Positions 8,133 to 15,528 of a DNA stretch of 64,000 nt are shown here, in pieces. The translations under genes and the position numbers were made by a program. Where the stretch lies: positions 124,001 to 188,000 of the forward strand of contig NZ_RCZC01000005.1 in NCBI RefSeq assembly GCF_006439055.1, written 5' to 3'. Origin of the DNA: Sphingomonas glacialis. GTDB lineage: Bacteria; Pseudomonadota; Alphaproteobacteria; Sphingomonadales; Sphingomonadaceae. Below the pieces are notes generated by a model that worked only from the letters and a program-made list of their open reading frames with translations, had not been told where the DNA came from and searched no databases. Every line of letters starts with the position of its first letter. The stretch's first letter is position 1.

Positions 8133-8706
8133 GTGCTCCAGACTGCTCGCGCCCGCGGGCAGCATCATTCGGTCGTGGTCGCGCACATTGCGCAGTTCAA
8201 CACAAACCCCGACGGCTTGGTCAACGCGGGGCACGACATGCGCGAGTTGATCAGCACCGACGCGACGCGCGGACCGCACCAGGGCGTGATCGAGACGACG
8301 CTGATCGAAGAGTGCGCACTGCCGCCGGAGCCGCTCGAGCGCGCGGTGATGACCGCGGCGTTCCTCGTCAAATATTACGGCGAGGGCGGGCAGCACCAAG
8401 CCACCGACCGGCCACTCGACGTGGTAATCACCAAGGCGCGTTATGCCGTCGTCACCGTGACGATCGACGCGGTGACCTATGTCATCGTCGATATTTTCGT
8501 GCGGATGCTTAAGCCGCCCGAACTGGCGCGCGCAGGGCTTCCCCGAGGGCTGCGTGCTCGACCCGATCGTGCGGAAGTTCGTGCGCGGCAAGTGGGTCGA
8601 GCAGCGCCTGACCATAGCCGAGCAAATCAGCGCGATTGGCAACAGCGTCTGCCCGCCGATGGCGCGGGCGCTAGCGCGGCCAATCAGCCGGGGGCCGAAG
8701 AGATGA
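8133..8706 (+). pseudogene. C5-cytosine DNA methyltransferase C-terminal remnant
   Basis: The first frame contains the target-recognition/C-terminal region of a Dcm-type methylase (VVVAHIAQFNTNPDG, then YGEGGQHQATDRPLDVV and a VTYVIVDIFVRML-PPE stretch). Near 8515 the homology shifts to another frame: RAQGFPEGCVLDPIV and IGNSVCPPMARALA, the conserved C-terminal motifs IX-X. The catalytic PC motif and the SAM site are absent upstream. This is therefore the 3' third of a phage-type methylase gene with at least one frameshift. Confidence 0.7.
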
Positions 8707-8716
8707 GGATAGCGGC

Positions 8717-8911
8717 ATGATCGGGCGGCACACCGACAATCAAGCCGATGGCCGCCCTAGCTCCGCCGAGTTCTCAATGCAGGGAGAGCTGCTCGGAACT
8801 ATGGTCGACAGATCATGCGGCGGATACCCCAATAAAGGGGGATTGACGCCCGCGCACGCGCTGAACGTGTCCCCCGAGGCGCAAATCGACACGCTGCGAA
8901 TGGCGGCATGA
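8717..8911 (+). CDS. Small hypothetical protein, first of a duplicated pair
   Basis: 64 codons starting MIGRHTDNQADGRPSS. The protein is unrecognised. It is paralogous to the next small frame: both share the pattern MIG-x2-T-x2-Q-x3-RP-x-S, a central GELLGTM/AELIGNM and a downstream GLT. The stop overlaps the start of the second copy (ATGA), and the second overlaps the PAPS-reductase-like gene, so the three were probably a coupled unit. Such small frames upstream of phage metabolic genes may encode peptides or may be vestigial. Confidence 0.4.
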   Translation: MIGRHTDNQADGRPSSAEFSMQGELLGTMVDRSCGGYPNKGGLTPAHALNVSPEAQIDTLRMAA

Positions 8912-9084
8912 TCGGGCAGCGCACCGTTCACCAATCCGGTCGCCGCCCTGGCTCTGGCCAGTTCCGAGCCCCGGCAGAGCTGATCGGGAATATGACAGAT
9001 GATCCGCGCGGCGCAACTCCCCCGGAATGGGGATTGACGGGCACCATTTTGCGCAAGGTAGGCGGATCCAATGGCAATCGATAA
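8908..9084 (+). CDS. Small hypothetical protein, second of a duplicated pair
   Basis: 58 residues starting MIGQRTVHQSGRRPGS. It is a diverged tandem copy of the frame at 8717-8911 and overlaps the start of the PAPS-reductase-like gene (9071) by 14 bases in another frame. No known domain. Duplication plus overlap on both sides argues for translational coupling, but because neighbouring genes are broken this may be decayed sequence. Confidence 0.35.
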   Translation: MIGQRTVHQSGRRPGSGQFRAPAELIGNMTDDPRGATPPEWGLTGTILRKVGGSNGNR

Positions 9085-10300
9085 CCTCTTCGCGCGGGGC
9101 GCGCGGATGGTCCACGAAGACGCGGTCGAGATGACGCTCGCGTCGCTTCGTGCCTACTGGGATCGGCACGAGCATGTCGTCGTCGCCTATTCAGGAGGGA
9201 AGGACAGCACGGCTACGCTGACGTCGCTGATCCACTTGATCGACTCAGGAGAGCTGCCGCAGCCGCAGCGCCTCTACGTGCTCTACGCCGATACCCGGCG
9301 GGAGCTTCCGCCGATCCAGGCGGCGGCCGAAATGATCATGGCGAAGCTCGCGCAACGCAACTGGATCAAGGTCATCGTCGTGCGCGCCGATCGCCAGGCG
9401 CTTCATGCCCTACACCCTCGGGCGCGGCGTGCCGCCGCCGAACAACAACACGCTGCGCTGGTGCACCCGCCAGATCAAGGTCGAGGCGATGGCGGTCGCG
9501 ATGGAGCAGGTGCTCGTGAGCCTGCCCGGCACGCTGCACCATCACTGGCGTGCGTGAGGGCGAGAGCGCGGTGCGCGGCGGCCGCATCCGCATGTCGTGC
9601 TCGAAGGACGGGGCCGAGTGCGGCCAGGGCTGGTATCAGCAGACCTTACCGAACTCGCCGGAGATCCGCGGTCGGATCGCGACGCTCGCGCCAATCCTGC
9701 ATTGGGGCGTCTGCATCGTCTGGGATTGGCTGAAGGTCTACGCGCCGCGCGATGAATTCTGCGGCTGGCCGACGGCGATCCTTGCCGATGCGTATGGCGG
9801 CGACGACGCGGTCGAGGTCAACGGGCGCACCGGCTGCACTGGCTGCCCGCTGGCGGCCGAGCATACCGCCCTGGCGGTGATCGTCGCGACGAAGGGCTGG
9901 ACGCACCTGTCGCCATTGCTCGAGCTGCGGCCGATCTACCGATGGATGCGGTTGCCGGCGCAGCGGCTCCGGAAAGCTGGCGTCGAACGGCTCAAGAGCG
10001 GCGCGATCGCGAAGAATCCGCAACGCATGGGCCCGCTGACGCTCGAGGCGCGCGCGACGGCGCTGGAGCAGATCCTCGACATTCAGGCTCGGGTCTGCGC
10101 TGGCGCGATCGCCGCTGGAACACCGGCACGCGGCATCGACCTGATCAATGCCGAGGAAGAAGCGCTGATACGGGAACTGATCGCCGTGCGCACCTTCCCG
10201 GACAAATGGGAAGGCGATGAACCCAGCGCCGCCGCGGGGCTCGACAGCGTCTATGGTGACGGCACCGCGCAACCGATCCTTTTCCGAGACCTGGTGGGAT
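9071..10300 (+). pseudogene. Phage-type PAPS-reductase-like (PP-loop) protein, two frameshifts
   Basis: The first frame gives a PP-loop ATP-pyrophosphatase start with VVVAYSGGKDSTATL (about 37-51), the hallmark of the phosphoadenylylsulfate-reductase/DndC superfamily. The reading then moves by one base near 9380-9400 (second frame: RFMPYTLGRGVPPPNNN and LRWCTRQIKVEAM) and again near 9531-9541 (third frame: ITGVREGESAVRGGR, MSCSKDGAECGQGWYQ, TGCTGCPLA). The cysteines in the third part are typical of this phage family. All three parts join into one roughly 405-residue protein, so the gene was complete but now carries two indels. An alternative is sequencing error, but neighbours are broken too. 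Confidence 0.75.
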
Positions 10301-10301
10301 C

Positions 10302-10535
10302 ATGGCCTGCGAGCCGTCACTCTCCCGGGCGGCATCCGCGCGATCGTCTGTTCCTCGCGCAAGCGCTCGCGCTGCGCCTGCGGCCGCCCCGCGCAGCTGC
10401 TCTGCGACCGGAAGGTCGAGGGGCGGCACGTGCGACGCGCCGATCTGCGGGCGCTGCACGACGTCGCCGGCAGAGGGGAAGGATTTGTGTCCGACGCATG
10501 CTGAAGCGTTCCGCGCGTGGAAGGCGGGGCGATAA
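10302..10535 (+). pseudogene. Frameshifted phage zinc-binding small protein
   Basis: The frame from ATG 10302 ends with GTCDAPICGRCTTSPAEGKD and CPTHAEAFRAWKAGR, a CxxC-type zinc site. The expected middle part, SRCACGRPAQLLCDRKV, is found instead in the neighbouring frame (the one running 10217-10504), so two compensating shifts separate beginning, middle and end. Reassembled, it is a protein of about 75 residues with three cysteine pairs, commonly found beside the PAPS-reductase-like gene in alphaproteobacterial prophages. Confidence 0.55.
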
Positions 10536-10646
10536 GGGTACGCCACCTGAAAAATGAATTTATCATAAGTTTGGCCGGTATAACGTTTGGTTCGTAGGAC
10601 GAGCGATGAGGCTATCGCACGACGACGCAAATTCTGAGGATCACGA

Positions 10647-11393
10647 ATGGCCTGTTCAAAATCGTCCCGTTTTTCAACACGAGAAATGACAGATGACGAA
10701 CTTCTAGCGTCGTTCGACCAAAGCTTGACGACCTTGACGCATCTCGCGCAGACTCATGACGACGGATATCATCCGATTTGCCTTGCCATGGCTACAGAGG
10801 TCCACAAGATTTTGGCGGGCAATGGTTCCACTGCAAAGCTGCGCGGCACACGCGTCTTTCTAACCGTCGACTTTGGTGAAGAAAGCGAAATGCTCAACGC
10901 CATGCATAAACTCGTCGGCGCGCGGGTAACAGGAGCCGTCCCCGCCCTGGACTTCATTCCAGATTTTCAGTTTGGCCAGGATATCACTAATGCGCTGAAG
11001 TTCGGAGACTGGTGGAACACTGACGTGATTTACTGCGCCAGCGCTGCCATCCCCGGTGACAACCCAGGCGTGATCCCAATCAATGCAAGCCCATTGCTCC
11101 CTTTCGACAAACGGCAGACGATAAATAGGCGGGACTTCGTGAGTTTGCTTCGCAACAAACGGGGGGCACATCAAGACGATGACATGCCGCAACTACTCGA
11201 CGAGCTTGAGACGTCGCGCTCCTGGGGGGTCTTTGAATGTCAGACGCCCGCTGGGGTGCTCAGCACGTTGAATGACACTCTTTTGACAGGCGCATCTATG
11301 ATGGCGGCAATGATGCGCCAAATCGTCCACGAGGTTCTTTTGGCGTACGGCCGGGCCGCCCCTCCCGCCTTGGTGTGGGAGGTCGAGCAGTAG
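10647..11393 (+). CDS. Hypothetical island protein (possible HEPN-like C-terminus)
   Basis: A 248-residue protein I do not recognise. It has a good start: AGGA eight bases before the ATG. The N-terminal half is helical and begins with DELLASFDQSLTTLTHLAQT. The centre contains a hydrophobic WWNTDVIYCASAAI strand. Near 170 the motif RRDFVSLLRNKRGAHQDDD and the C-terminal MMRQIVHEVLLAYG resemble HEPN-style helical proteins that carry an R-x4-6-H type pattern, but this is only a visual resemblance. Base composition is clearly less GC-rich than flanking chromosome, consistent with transfer. It is one of the few intact long genes in the island, so it is a candidate cargo gene. Confidence 0.6.
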   Translation: MACSKSSRFSTREMTDDELLASFDQSLTTLTHLAQTHDDGYHPICLAMATEVHKILAGNGSTAKLRGTRVFLTVDFGEESEMLNAMHKLVGARVTGAVPALDFIPDFQFGQDITNALKFGDWWNTDVIYCASAAIPGDNPGVIPINASPLLPFDKRQTINRRDFVSLLRNKRGAHQDDDMPQLLDELETSRSWGVFECQTPAGVLSTLNDTLLTGASMMAAMMRQIVHEVLLAYGRAAPPALVWEVEQ

Positions 11394-11572
11394 ATGAGAT
11401 GGAAACCCATGCGCGTCCCGATTGGATATAACGGGCTTCATCAGTCTAGCGACGGGTCATATCCTCCCGATCACGCTGCCGTTCGCGACCTGGCCCGCAT
11501 GACCTGGCCCTTCGGCGACCTGCAGCCCTTCCGATACTACGGCTTGAGAAACCAGATTGTTAGGAATTCCCC

Positions 11573-12295
11573 ATGCTCGCTTGGAAGCCCTGCCTGATCT
11601 GCACCTCGCGGCACACGGTCCACCTGCAGGAAATCTACCTGCAACGGCAAGAGACAACGACAGCTCAATATTACTGCATGAAATGCCGCTCGTTTTTCCA
11701 CCAAAGCAATTACGCGGAAAACGATGAGGCGCACCGAAACGATGCCCAGTGGCTCGCCGACCATCCGAGCGTAGAGAACGAGATCATTGCCGAGGAAGTT
11801 GTAACGAGGCTCGGCGCGCGGCGCGTGTTCGAGGCGGGCTGCGGAGTGGGGGATTTGTTGCTTGCCGTCGAGCGCTTAGGGGCTGCGGCGCAGGGAGTTG
11901 ACCCAAATCCCGAGGCGGTGATGGTGGCCCATCAGAAAGGCGCACGTGTCGAGGCCGGCTATTTCTCGACACTAGCGGACCCTGTTGATGCGATATTCGC
12001 GCTCGACGTAATCGAGCACGTTCCGGATCCGCGGCAATTTTTTCACCAGCTGCGGGATTCGGTGGTCGATAAGGGGATGATTATCGTTCGCGTGCCAGAA
12101 GTGAACGAAGCTGACTGGCATCACCTCGAAGGTGCAGATCGCGCGCGCGATCACGTCCATACTGATCCGTTCATCGATAACAGCGTCCATATTAATCACT
12201 TCTCGGCATATGGCCTGGAAATGATGGGTGAGTCTTTGGGGGCAAGGTATGGGGGCCGGATCGTTGGTGGATGTCATCTATTTCGGCGGCTGTAG
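11573..12295 (+). CDS. Class I SAM-dependent methyltransferase with N-terminal zinc ribbon
   Basis: A 240-residue methyltransferase. The N-terminal zinc ribbon uses CLIC (7-10) and CMKC (35-38). The SAM fold follows, with motif I RRVFEAGCGVGDLLL (83-97), motif II GVDPNPEAV and the post-I DAIFALDVIEHVPDPRQF segment typical of Methyltransf_11/23 families. This zinc-ribbon architecture is common in methyltransferases acting on sugar nucleotides or glycans, which fits the glycosyltransferase-like gene at the other end of the cargo. An AGGAA ribosome site lies six bases before the ATG. Base composition is intermediate. The substrate is not determined by the sequence. Confidence 0.8.
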   Translation: MLAWKPCLICTSRHTVHLQEIYLQRQETTTAQYYCMKCRSFFHQSNYAENDEAHRNDAQWLADHPSVENEIIAEEVVTRLGARRVFEAGCGVGDLLLAVERLGAAAQGVDPNPEAVMVAHQKGARVEAGYFSTLADPVDAIFALDVIEHVPDPRQFFHQLRDSVVDKGMIIVRVPEVNEADWHHLEGADRARDHVHTDPFIDNSVHINHFSAYGLEMMGESLGARYGGRIVGGCHLFRRL

Positions 12296-12423
12296 ACGCC
12301 GGACCGGTCGTTGACTCCGGCATTCCTGCCGCGCACGTTCTCGCGATGCAGCACTCCGACCGACCCGACCCCGATGTCGAGGCGATCGTACGCGAGATCG
12401 AGCGGCGCGGCCTCGACATTTAG
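12271..12423 (+). CDS. Small hypothetical ORF overlapping the methyltransferase end
   Basis: 50 residues, starting 25 bases inside the methyltransferase gene in another frame and ending eight bases before the next small ORF. The C-terminal DPDVEAIVREIERRGLDI is a well-formed amphipathic helix typical of small phage proteins. No known function; it may be translated by coupling. Confidence 0.35.
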   Translation: MSSISAAVDAGPVVDSGIPAAHVLAMQHSDRPDPDVEAIVREIERRGLDI

Positions 12424-12431
12424 GACCCGCG

Positions 12432-12629
12432 ATGGCCGACGAACAATCCGCTGAGGATTTAGGCGCGCTCCGCTGGATGCAAGCCGCGGCGTTTATGGAT
12501 CTGCATGGGGATATGTGGCTACGTCGGGCCATAGAAGGATTGAAATCCTCCGGCCGGGATGACAGCGACCATCACTGGGCGGACCTTATCAATAAGATGG
12601 GGGCGATCGCGCATTCGCCCAGGCAATAA
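12432..12629 (+). CDS. Small hypothetical protein
   Basis: 65 residues, acidic N-terminus (MADEQSAEDLGALRWMQ) then a helical segment WLRRAIEGLKSSG. It follows the 12271-12423 frame by eight bases, with no recognisable domain. It reads like one of the short orphan genes of an alphaproteobacterial prophage. Confidence 0.45.
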   Translation: MADEQSAEDLGALRWMQAAAFMDLHGDMWLRRAIEGLKSSGRDDSDHHWADLINKMGAIAHSPRQ

Positions 12630-12641
12630 GCCCGAACCGCC

Positions 12642-13184
12642 TCAACGAAGCTCGGCGTTAACAGCACAATCCTTCTCCAAGAGCGCCGAGACGATCCGGC
12701 TATCCGAGTTGTGACAGCCCTCCCACGGACGATCGCGCGGGTTCGATGCGGATTCCCAATATGCGCGCAAGTCGGTCTGATCGCGCGGGAACGGGTAAAG
12801 CACCCGCAGCGCTAGGCGGACGTCCGACGTGGCGATTGGCACGCTGGCCGCGCGGTAGGTCGCCGCGTGCAGCACGGTCAGGGCGAGGTTCATCAGGATC
12901 GTCTCGGCGCGCTTCCGCCGGAGCGCGATGCGGCCCTGGCGGAAGGGCAGAGCCTCGACTTGTGTGTTCTTGCTGCCGCAGCGCGCGTTCTAGCGAAATA
13001 GGCTGGCGCACACCGAGTCCCAGTCCAACGTATCGCGGTGTCGATTGCGATGCTGGATCAGCGCCTCGCGATCGCACATCGGGACATGGCCGCATTCGTT
13101 GCAGGTCACGCGCACCGCTGCCTCGATCCGGTGCAGGTCTGTCAGGGTTTTGATGGCGCCGACCATGGCCGCGGTGAAGCACAT
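12642..13184 (-). pseudogene. Phage-type zinc-binding protein split by an in-frame TAG
   Basis: Two open parts lie in the same frame. The upstream part (13184-12990) has an HTH-free helix and a zinc half-site, VTCNECGHVPMCDREALI, ending LFR-stop. Directly after the TAG (12990-12992) the frame continues as NARCGSKNTQVEALPFRQG and ALRRKRAETILMNLAL, then the second open part (12893-12642). The second cysteine cluster (RCGSKN) lies just after the stop. In prophages these two parts form one protein of about 180 residues, so a single nonsense codon interrupts it. Translation could restart at the ATG at 12893, giving an 83-residue fragment. Confidence 0.6.
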
Positions 13185-13285
13185 CGCGGCGCGATTCGGC
13201 TAGAACATTGTGAGAACGACCGGGATGGCGATCGAGACGATGCTCGAGCGTCATTGGGCGCCGGGGTAACTCCGAATAAGAAGCT

Positions 13286-14032
13286 CTACGGCTTCGGCCC
13301 TATCCGGCCGGTTCTCGTGGCCCACATTGGAAGAGCAGGCCGATAGTGATCGTAGACCCGGTCGTACCCCTGCACCTCATAATGCGACAGCTCGGTCCCC
13401 TCAATTTTCCTGATCAGGCTGCCGATGCTCGCATCGTGACGATGCTCGCCAAAGGAGGGGTGGTTCGGTACTATCGAAGGACTATCGTCAGAATATCGGT
13501 AGTTGTCCTCCACAGAGATGTCGCACCACCTCTGCATGATGCCTATGTTTCGAATGGTCGGCATCACGATGAAAAACCCAGCAGCTATCTGGGTTGTGAA
13601 CATGACGGCACCGTTATTTTGCACGCCAAGGCGAACTGCTAGATCCGCTTTAGTCCAATGGGCTTCGATGTGCGTGTTGTAAAACGACAGCATCTTATGC
13701 GTCGACGAACGAACGATATCGAAATATTCTAACATGCGATTGCGACCGGCTGCGTTGATCGTGAAGCCGACATCGCTGTAGACGATGATGTCATCCGGAG
13801 CGGATTGCAGCATCGTCATCAGCACGATCCTCGGCTTCCAGATCCAGTAACCAAACCCCTGCTTCCGCTCGTGCACAAATTCGCCGTGTGCGAGCTTAAA
13901 TTCCTCAGGCAACGAGGCAAAGTCGTAGATATCGATGGAGTCATACAACTCGATCGCTTCAGCCTCGGCCCGGAAATCCACGCCTCTGCCGGCGAACGCG
14001 CCATCCGCAAATGATACCAGTCGCAGTGCCAT
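13286..14032 (-). CDS. Glycosyltransferase-like protein
   Basis: A 248-residue protein resembling a poorly characterised GT-A-like family. It shows GYWIWKP (61-67) followed by DDIIVYSDVGFTIN (80-93), where the acidic pair takes the place of a DxD-type metal/sugar-nucleotide site; later come NNGAVMFTT and HPSFGEHRHDASIGSLI, typical of the family C-terminal part. ATG 14032 is preferred over the longer frame to 14143 because the family begins with an LVSFADG strand and a GAGG site lies nine bases upstream. Last gene of the island, transcribed away from tRNA-Gln. With the methyltransferase it suggests surface-glycan modification cargo. Confidence 0.6.
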   Translation of the reverse strand: MALRLVSFADGAFAGRGVDFRAEAEAIELYDSIDIYDFASLPEEFKLAHGEFVHERKQGFGYWIWKPRIVLMTMLQSAPDDIIVYSDVGFTINAAGRNRMLEYFDIVRSSTHKMLSFYNTHIEAHWTKADLAVRLGVQNNGAVMFTTQIAAGFFIVMPTIRNIGIMQRWCDISVEDNYRYSDDSPSIVPNHPSFGEHRHDASIGSLIRKIEGTELSHYEVQGYDRVYDHYRPALPMWATRTGRIGPKP

Positions 14033-14168
14033 AGAGTATTGCCTCGATCGTCGCGCGCTGAGGGTAAGGCCGAAGCCACGGGCGCGGTCAAGCAATCCGA
14101 GTAAGTGTGGGATCGATTCGGAGAGCGACCCAGAATATAGCATAATCTCAAGCTCTTAAGAGCAAATG

Positions 14169-14187
14169 GCTGGATGCCCCGTGAGGA
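14169..14187. repeat. Right attachment-site copy inside tRNA-Gln
   Basis: The partner of the repeat at 5872-5890. It covers the encoded CCA and acceptor/T-arm region of the functional tRNA-Gln gene, so integration here reconstituted a complete tRNA. Confidence 0.75.
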
Positions 14188-14244
14188 TTCGAACCTCAAT
14201 AGGCGGTATCAGAAACCGCAGTCTTACCATTAGACGACGGGGCA
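14171..14244 (-). tRNA. tRNA-Gln (anticodon CTG)
   Basis: Folded by eye on the minus strand: acceptor stem TGCCCCG/CGGGGCA, D-arm with TAATGGTAAGA, anticodon stem GCGGT/ACCGC around the seven-base loop TTCTGAT (anticodon CTG, reading CAG), T-arm GAGGTTCGAATCCTC and an encoded CCA end. The discriminator base is T. The 74-base gene is intact and is the integration site of the adjacent island; the first 19 bases on its 3' side are duplicated at 5872. Confidence 0.95.
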
Positions 14245-14268
14245 TCAGCAGGGCGTGGGCCAAGCCGG

Positions 14269-14297
14269 GATCTACGGGGGTGTGCGGTGGCTGTCAA
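14269..14297 (-). promoter_or_regulatory. Sigma-70-type promoter of tRNA-Gln
   Basis: On the minus strand TTGACA (14297-14292), a 17-base spacer and TAGATC (14274-14269) precede the mature tRNA 5' end (14244) by about 24 bases. The -35 is a perfect consensus, as expected for a stable-RNA gene. Confidence 0.75.
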
Positions 14298-14427
14298 CCG
14301 ATCGCGTGACACATCCGTCGCATCGCTTGCCGCTAGTCGGGGCTTGAGCTAGGATCGCGCCCAAGCACCGAACGGCGCGCCATCCGGCGAGCCGCGACGG
14401 CAGAACAGAATAAGCGAGTATCACGGC

Positions 14428-15528
14428 ATGGCGGATCGATCGCCGGAGGTGCCGTACCGGCAGGGAAAACCTGCCCGTTCGGCGCCGTCCAACGGCAAGC
14501 CCCCCGGCCGGCCGCCGGCCGCCAAGCCACCGGCGGCGCGCGGCGGCGTAGCGCGTGGTCGCGAACCGCGGCATTTCGCCGCGCTCGATCTCGGCACCAA
14601 CAATTGTCGCTTGTTGATCGCGCGGCCGCAAGGCGACGGCTTCGCGGTGATCGATGCCTTTTCGCGAATCGTGCGGCTCGGCGAAGGGCTCGCCGGGTCG
14701 GGGCGGCTGAGCGATGCCGCGATCGACCGCACGATCGCCGCGCTGAAGATCTGCGCCGACAAGCTGCGCCGCCGCAACGTCACGCTGTCGCGCGCGGTCG
14801 CGACCGAGGCGTGCCGCCGCGCGAGCAACGGCGCCGATTTCATCGCGCGCGCTTATGCCGAGACCGGCATCCTGCTCGACATCATCACCGCCGAGGAAGA
14901 GGCGCGGCTCGCCGTGCTCGGCTGCCACTCGCTGATCGAACCCGGCGAGGACCCGGCGCTGGTGTTCGACATCGGCGGGGGATCGACCGAATTGGTGCTC
15001 GTCGACACGCGCTCCGAGACACCGCGCGTGCTCGACTGGCACAGCGCGCCCTGGGGCGTGGTCTCGCTGACCGAAAGCGCCGGCCACGGCCCGCCCGGCC
15101 AAGATGGCGGCCCCGAAGGCCGCGCCGCATCCTATGCCGCGATGCGCGCGCTCGTTACCGAGAGCATGGCGCCGTTCGCGGCGCGGCTGCCGCGCGGGAT
15201 CCCGGTGCCGCGGTTGCTCGGGACGTCGGGGACGGTGACCACGCTCGCCAGCGTCCATCTCGGGCTGACGCATTACGACCGCGCGCAGGTCGACGGGCTA
15301 ATCGTTCCCGCCACCGCGATGCGCCGGATCAGCAGCGACCTTGCCGGCATGGATTTGCGCGAGCGTGCGCAATTACCCTGCATCGGCACCGAACGCGCCG
15401 ATCTGGTGGTCGCTGGGTGCGCGATCCTCGAGACGATCATGGATTTGTGGCCGGCCGAACGGCTCGGCATCGCCGATCGCGGCATTCGCGAAGGCATTCT
15501 CCGACGATTGATGGGAAGTACGGCATGA
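14428..15528 (+). CDS. Ppx/GppA exopolyphosphatase-type phosphatase
   Basis: A 366-residue member of the ASKHA-fold Ppx/GppA family, which hydrolyses polyphosphate and/or pppGpp. After a Pro/Ala-rich N-terminal tail (1-45) come the phosphate-1 loop ALDLGTNNCRLLIA (about 52-65), the phosphate-2 loop VFDIGGGSTELVLV (about 180-193) and the adenosine-like motif GTSGTVTTLA (about 268-277). It is shorter than E. coli Ppx or GppA (about 500 residues), lacking the C-terminal HD domain, as is usual in alphaproteobacteria. The stop overlaps the rlmE start, a gene pair conserved in this group. The sequence does not tell polyphosphate from pppGpp specificity. Confidence 0.9.
   Translation: MADRSPEVPYRQGKPARSAPSNGKPPGRPPAAKPPAARGGVARGREPRHFAALDLGTNNCRLLIARPQGDGFAVIDAFSRIVRLGEGLAGSGRLSDAAIDRTIAALKICADKLRRRNVTLSRAVATEACRRASNGADFIARAYAETGILLDIITAEEEARLAVLGCHSLIEPGEDPALVFDIGGGSTELVLVDTRSETPRVLDWHSAPWGVVSLTESAGHGPPGQDGGPEGRAASYAAMRALVTESMAPFAARLPRGIPVPRLLGTSGTVTTLASVHLGLTHYDRAQVDGLIVPATAMRRISSDLAGMDLRERAQLPCIGTERADLVVAGCAILETIMDLWPAERLGIADRGIREGILRRLMGSTA

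Larger units (their letters stand above)
5872..14187. mobile_element. Decayed genomic island integrated at tRNA-Gln(CTG)
   Basis: The right edge is the 3' end of an intact tRNA-Gln gene; the left edge is a 19-bp copy of that 3' end with one mismatch, lying next to a broken tyrosine-integrase gene. Between them gene style changes: lower GC in places, several small ORFs, phage-type genes with frameshifts and in-frame stops, and no housekeeping genes. The island is about 8.3 kb. Without it, tRNA-Gln would lie about 80 bp upstream of ydbH in the same direction. Loss of the integrase reading frame suggests it can no longer move by itself. Confidence 0.8.

Noticed and set aside
8717..9084. CRISPR-like repeats
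   Set aside because: The repeated unit is about 190 bp, only two copies, diverged and coding-like; there is no spacer pattern or cas gene anywhere in the window.
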